Below, in pieces: positions 7,401-9,348 of a DNA stretch of 9,348 nucleotides; the first letter of the stretch is position 1, and the number at the start of each line of letters is the position of its first letter. The DNA is from Gammaproteobacteria bacterium (lineage in GTDB: Bacteria; Pseudomonadota; Gammaproteobacteria; Arenicellales; Poriferihabitantaceae). The stretch spans positions 1 through 9,348 of the forward strand of contig VXPI01000284.1 in the NCBI GenBank assembly GCA_009839585.1, read 5' to 3'. The translations under genes were made by a program, and so were the position numbers. The notes beneath the pieces were generated by a model. The model saw nothing but the letters and a program-made list of their open reading frames with translations, had not been told where the DNA came from and did no database searches.

Positions 7401-8135
7401 ATGAGGGGTAAGCCGTTTCAGAAAGGGAGGCGATCTTTCTTCAAGGCATGTCTGTCAACGCTGTCTCTGGTCGGTGCGAGTCCTTATCTGCTTGCCCAGA
7501 GCGAAGCGGCTTCCAGGACCTATAACCGCGTGAAGTTGAAGCTGGCGGACGGTCGGGATGTAACGTCTGAAAGCTTGCGGGAATCGGATTATTTCCTGTT
7601 TAACTATCCTTATGTGACCACTCCGTGTTTTTTGATTGACCTGAAAAGAACCGTTGATTCACCAGTCGAATCGAGCTGGCCGGGTGGTTCGGGAAAGTAT
7701 CGATCGGTGGTGTGTTATTCGGCAATTTGTGCGCACAAGCAGACATATCCAGCCAGAAGCTTCAGTTTCATCAACTTCAGGCCCGAGGAGGTCACATATC
7801 GTGACCGGGATGATAATTTAGTGAAGCGTTCGGAGATGATTTACTGTTGTTCGGAGAGGAGTGTATATGACCCCTCTCAGGGTGCTGAGGTCATGAGTGG
7901 TCCGGCCCCGGTTTCGCTGACGACAATTCTTCTCGAGCATGATACCGAGTCTGATCATTTCTATGCTGTTGGGACCTTGGGCGTGGAGCAGTACGAGGCG
8001 TTTTTTGAGCGATTTATCTTTCGTGTTGCGCTGGAAAACAGCATGGATGGCCCGGAAGAGACACGCGTTCTGGCCGAGGGTTCGACCACGGTTTACACGC
8101 CGCAGGAGTACAGTATGCAGAGTGTTGGCTGCTGA
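7401..8135 (+). CDS. Tat-exported Rieske-type protein with an incomplete cluster motif
   Basis: This 244-residue protein starts with a twin-arginine signal (G9-R10-R11-S12-F13-F14-K15, hydrophobic to about 33), which implies export of a folded, possibly cofactor-bearing protein. The central part resembles a Rieske [2Fe-2S] domain: VVCYSAICAHK gives the first C-x-H pair (C110, H112), and YCCSERSVYDP followed by GAEVMSGPAPVSL gives the second half. There the expected C-x-x-H is missing; C149 and C150 are followed by S151, E152 and R153, so the second histidine is replaced by Glu or Arg depending on alignment. The codons are GAG and AGG, so one sequencing error would not explain loss of the histidine at R153. 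It may hold a modified cluster or none. GGAG at 7388-7391 supports the start. As the last gene of the set, it could be a periplasmic redox partner of the formate dehydrogenase; this is inference. Confidence 0.78.
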   Translation: MRGKPFQKGRRSFFKACLSTLSLVGASPYLLAQSEAASRTYNRVKLKLADGRDVTSESLRESDYFLFNYPYVTTPCFLIDLKRTVDSPVESSWPGGSGKYRSVVCYSAICAHKQTYPARSFSFINFRPEEVTYRDRDDNLVKRSEMIYCCSERSVYDPSQGAEVMSGPAPVSLTTILLEHDTESDHFYAVGTLGVEQYEAFFERFIFRVALENSMDGPEETRVLAEGSTTVYTPQEYSMQSVGC

Positions 8136-8144
8136 GTCATGGCT

Positions 8145-8159
8145 GGGAAGCGCCTTCCC
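8145..8159 (+). other. Short GC-rich hairpin after the Rieske-type gene
   Basis: GGGAAG (8145-8150) pairs with CTTCCC (8154-8159) around a three-base loop, ten bases after the stop of the Rieske-type gene. No T-run follows directly, so it is not a standard intrinsic terminator. It may protect the 3' end of the accessory transcript. Confidence 0.35.
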
Positions 8160-8208
8160 GGGCTTGACCAACTTGGCTTTGCAAAATTAACCCACACGCA
8201 TCGCATAA

Positions 8209-8240
8209 CAACTAACATAAAATAGATTTTATGTTAGTTG
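8209..8240. repeat. 14-bp inverted repeat upstream of the fic pseudogene
   Basis: The arms CAACTAACATAAAA (8209-8222) and its exact reverse complement (8227-8240) flank the four bases TAGA. The near-perfect symmetry and the position about 75 bases before the original fic start suggest an operator, perhaps for the winged-helix domain that Fic proteins of this type carry. Alternatively, as an AT-rich stem followed by GGCTTTTGTTT, it may be a weak terminator for the accessory operon. Together with the palindrome at 8252-8267 it fills most of the intergenic region between 8136 and 8313. Confidence 0.7.
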
Positions 8241-8251
8241 GCTTTTGTTTG

Positions 8252-8267
8252 CTTTCATGCATGAAAG
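8252..8267. repeat. 16-bp perfect palindrome upstream of the fic pseudogene
   Basis: CTTTCATGCATGAAAG is its own reverse complement over all 16 bases, with no spacer. It begins 12 bases after the larger inverted repeat and ends 46 bases before the ancestral fic ATG. A spacer-free palindrome suits a dimeric DNA-binding protein better than an RNA hairpin. No regulator is identified. Confidence 0.6.
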
Positions 8268-8313
8268 TTGATGAACAACCGGGAGTCAGAGGTTTTTTCA
8301 AAAAGACGTATCG

Positions 8314-9143
8314 ATGGTCAATAATCGTCTCGGTAAATACTATCATAGCGCTGTGACTGATTGAGAAGGCTATCACGCATACATTCCAGCGCCGTTGCCT
8401 CCAGACCCGCTTTGGACATGGCGCACCTATATCCGCTGATCGACAAGGCCACCGCCGCTATCGGGCGTCTGGACGGTATGAGCATGATTCTTCCGGATGC
8501 AGGTTTGTTTCTTTACATGTATGTACGCAAGGAAGCAGTCCTTTCCTATCAAATCGAGGGTACGCAATCTTCCTTGTCGGACTTGCTTATGTCTGAGGTT
8601 GACCAGATACCCGGTACTCCGATGGATGATGTAAATGAAGTATCCAGCTATGTCGCCGCTCTAGACTATGGAATGAAAAGGCTACATGAACTGCCGCTTT
8701 TACTGCGGTTGTTGAGGGAGACGCATGCGTGTTTGCTGAACAATACCCGTGGTAGCCATAAAAAGCCCGGTGAGTTTCGGACAACGCAAAACTGGATTGA
8801 GTTTTTTCTTGAAGGAATGATTGAAACATCGGAGCAGGCAATTGAAACGGCCGAGTCGATCGTCAAACTTTTCAAGGAGGATCGCAGTGCGATTGAAAAC
8901 AGCAATCGCTCGACATCATCAACGCTGGCAATTCATGCACTGATGCAGCATCGTTCAATTCTGACAACCAGCCAAATTGCCACAGAAACGGGTAGTTCGC
9001 TCCCAACCGTTTTGAGAAATCTGGCTTTTCTTGAAGATATAGATATTGTGAAAGAGGTCACGGGTAAACAACGAAACAAGATTTTTACGAATCAAGCCTA
9101 TCTTGAAATGCTGAATCAGGGAACCGAGCCTTTACCCATATAA
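8314..9143 (+). pseudogene. Broken Fic-family gene lacking the catalytic core
   Basis: The ancestral reading frame starts at ATG 8314 (MVNNRLGKYYHSAVTD). It is stopped by TGA at 8362-8364, then continues in the same frame with EGYHAYIPAPLPPDP, typical of Fic N termini. Around 8407-8412 the frame shifts (net one base lost or two gained). From 8412 it runs openly to the TAA at 9141-9143, with the Fic N-domain signature (FLYMYVRKEAVLSYQIEGTQSSL written in parts: FLYMYVRKEAVL, SYQIEGTQSSL). After FRTTQNWI (about 8775-8798) it jumps straight to EFFLEG, which normally lies more than 100 residues further on. The HPFxDGNGRxGR motif for AMP transfer is therefore absent. The C-terminal winged-helix part (LTTSQIATETGSSLPTVLRN) is intact. 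A 241-residue remnant from ATG 8418 could still be made and bind DNA, but it cannot be an AMPylase. Confidence 0.88.
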
Positions 9144-9169
9144 CTCCCAATAAAAATGCTTGACCTAGT

Positions 9170-9292
9170 ACGTACTTCCCGCTGAACTTTTGCAAATTAT
9201 GCATCAGTTGCCTACTCACTCAACCGCCCATCACGAAATATGCCGTTCACATGCTTGTTGATGGTTTTTATGTCACGGTCAAATAAACCCTG
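9170..9292 (-). pseudogene. Degenerate remnant resembling a RhuM-family gene
   Basis: Read on the - strand from 9286 downwards, one frame gives LFDRDIKTINKHVNGIF, then RDGRLSE, a TAG stop (9214-9212), ATDA, a TAA stop (9199-9197), and FAKVQRE. This order matches the N-terminal part of virulence RhuM family proteins as I remember it (LFxRDxxTIxKHI, a GEL turn, then AKFAxVQxEG). A further stop lies just upstream in the same frame (9295-9293). Only about 40 codons are recognisable, so it is a relic, convergent with the fic pseudogene. The match is from memory of the family pattern and needs a profile search. Confidence 0.55.
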
Positions 9293-9320
9293 TTAGCTAG
9301 TACAGAGTAACATTTTAGTA

Positions 9321-9348
9321 TTGACATTATAGCCGGTTCTGACTATGG
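9321..9348 (+). promoter_or_regulatory. Possible sigma70-type promoter at the right edge
   Basis: TTGACA at 9321-9326 is a perfect -35 consensus. After a 17-base spacer, TATGG begins at 9344 and runs toward the cut end of the window, so the -10 box cannot be read in full. It could drive a gene beyond the window. The remainder of 9144-9320 holds only the RhuM-like relic. Confidence 0.3.

Noticed and set aside
8145..8159. GGGAAG/CTTCCC hairpin as terminator of the accessory operon
   Set aside because: No T-run follows the short stem, so it cannot be called an intrinsic terminator; it is listed only as a hairpin.
8361..8411. TTG start giving an intact 260-residue Fic-like protein
   Set aside because: The first 17 codons of that frame are the wrong frame of the ancestral gene: the neighbouring frame there spells EGYHAYIPAPLPP, the conserved Fic N terminus. 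The apparent start is an artefact of the frameshift.

Overview
The window reads as chromosomal DNA of a proteobacterium, most likely gamma- or betaproteobacterial. This rests on the layout of the formate dehydrogenase operon, the strong Shine-Dalgarno sequences, the Tat signals and the moderate GC content. All intact genes are on the + strand.

Positions 96-5269 hold a respiratory, periplasm-facing formate dehydrogenase operon. In order it encodes a 68-residue Tat-signal protein of the 'formate dehydrogenase region TAT target' type, and the molybdenum/4Fe-4S catalytic subunit FdhA, which has cysteine rather than selenocysteine at the active site. Next come the four-cluster ferredoxin-like subunit FdhB, a 64-residue lipoprotein, and the cytochrome b subunit FdhC. 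Electrons from formate should pass FdhA -> FdhB -> FdhC -> quinone. A perfect 14-bp hairpin separates fdhB from the lipoprotein gene, and a good intrinsic terminator follows fdhC at 5290-5316.

Positions 5348-8135 hold a second, tightly packed four-gene set: an unrecognised cytoplasmic protein, an exported ankyrin-repeat protein, a divergent biotin/lipoate-ligase-fold protein, and a Tat-exported Rieske-type protein whose second ligand motif lacks its histidine. The gaps are an overlap or a few bases, so these are probably co-transcribed. Their place next to the fdh operon suggests an accessory role, but no function is established.

Positions 8136-9348 are different in character. Two strong palindromes precede a Fic-family gene broken by an in-frame stop, a frameshift and loss of the whole catalytic core. 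Behind it, on the opposite strand, lies a short remnant resembling a RhuM-family gene with several stops. This looks like a decaying accessory locus. A promoter-like sequence sits at the right edge. I saw no tRNA, rRNA, CRISPR array or intact mobile element.
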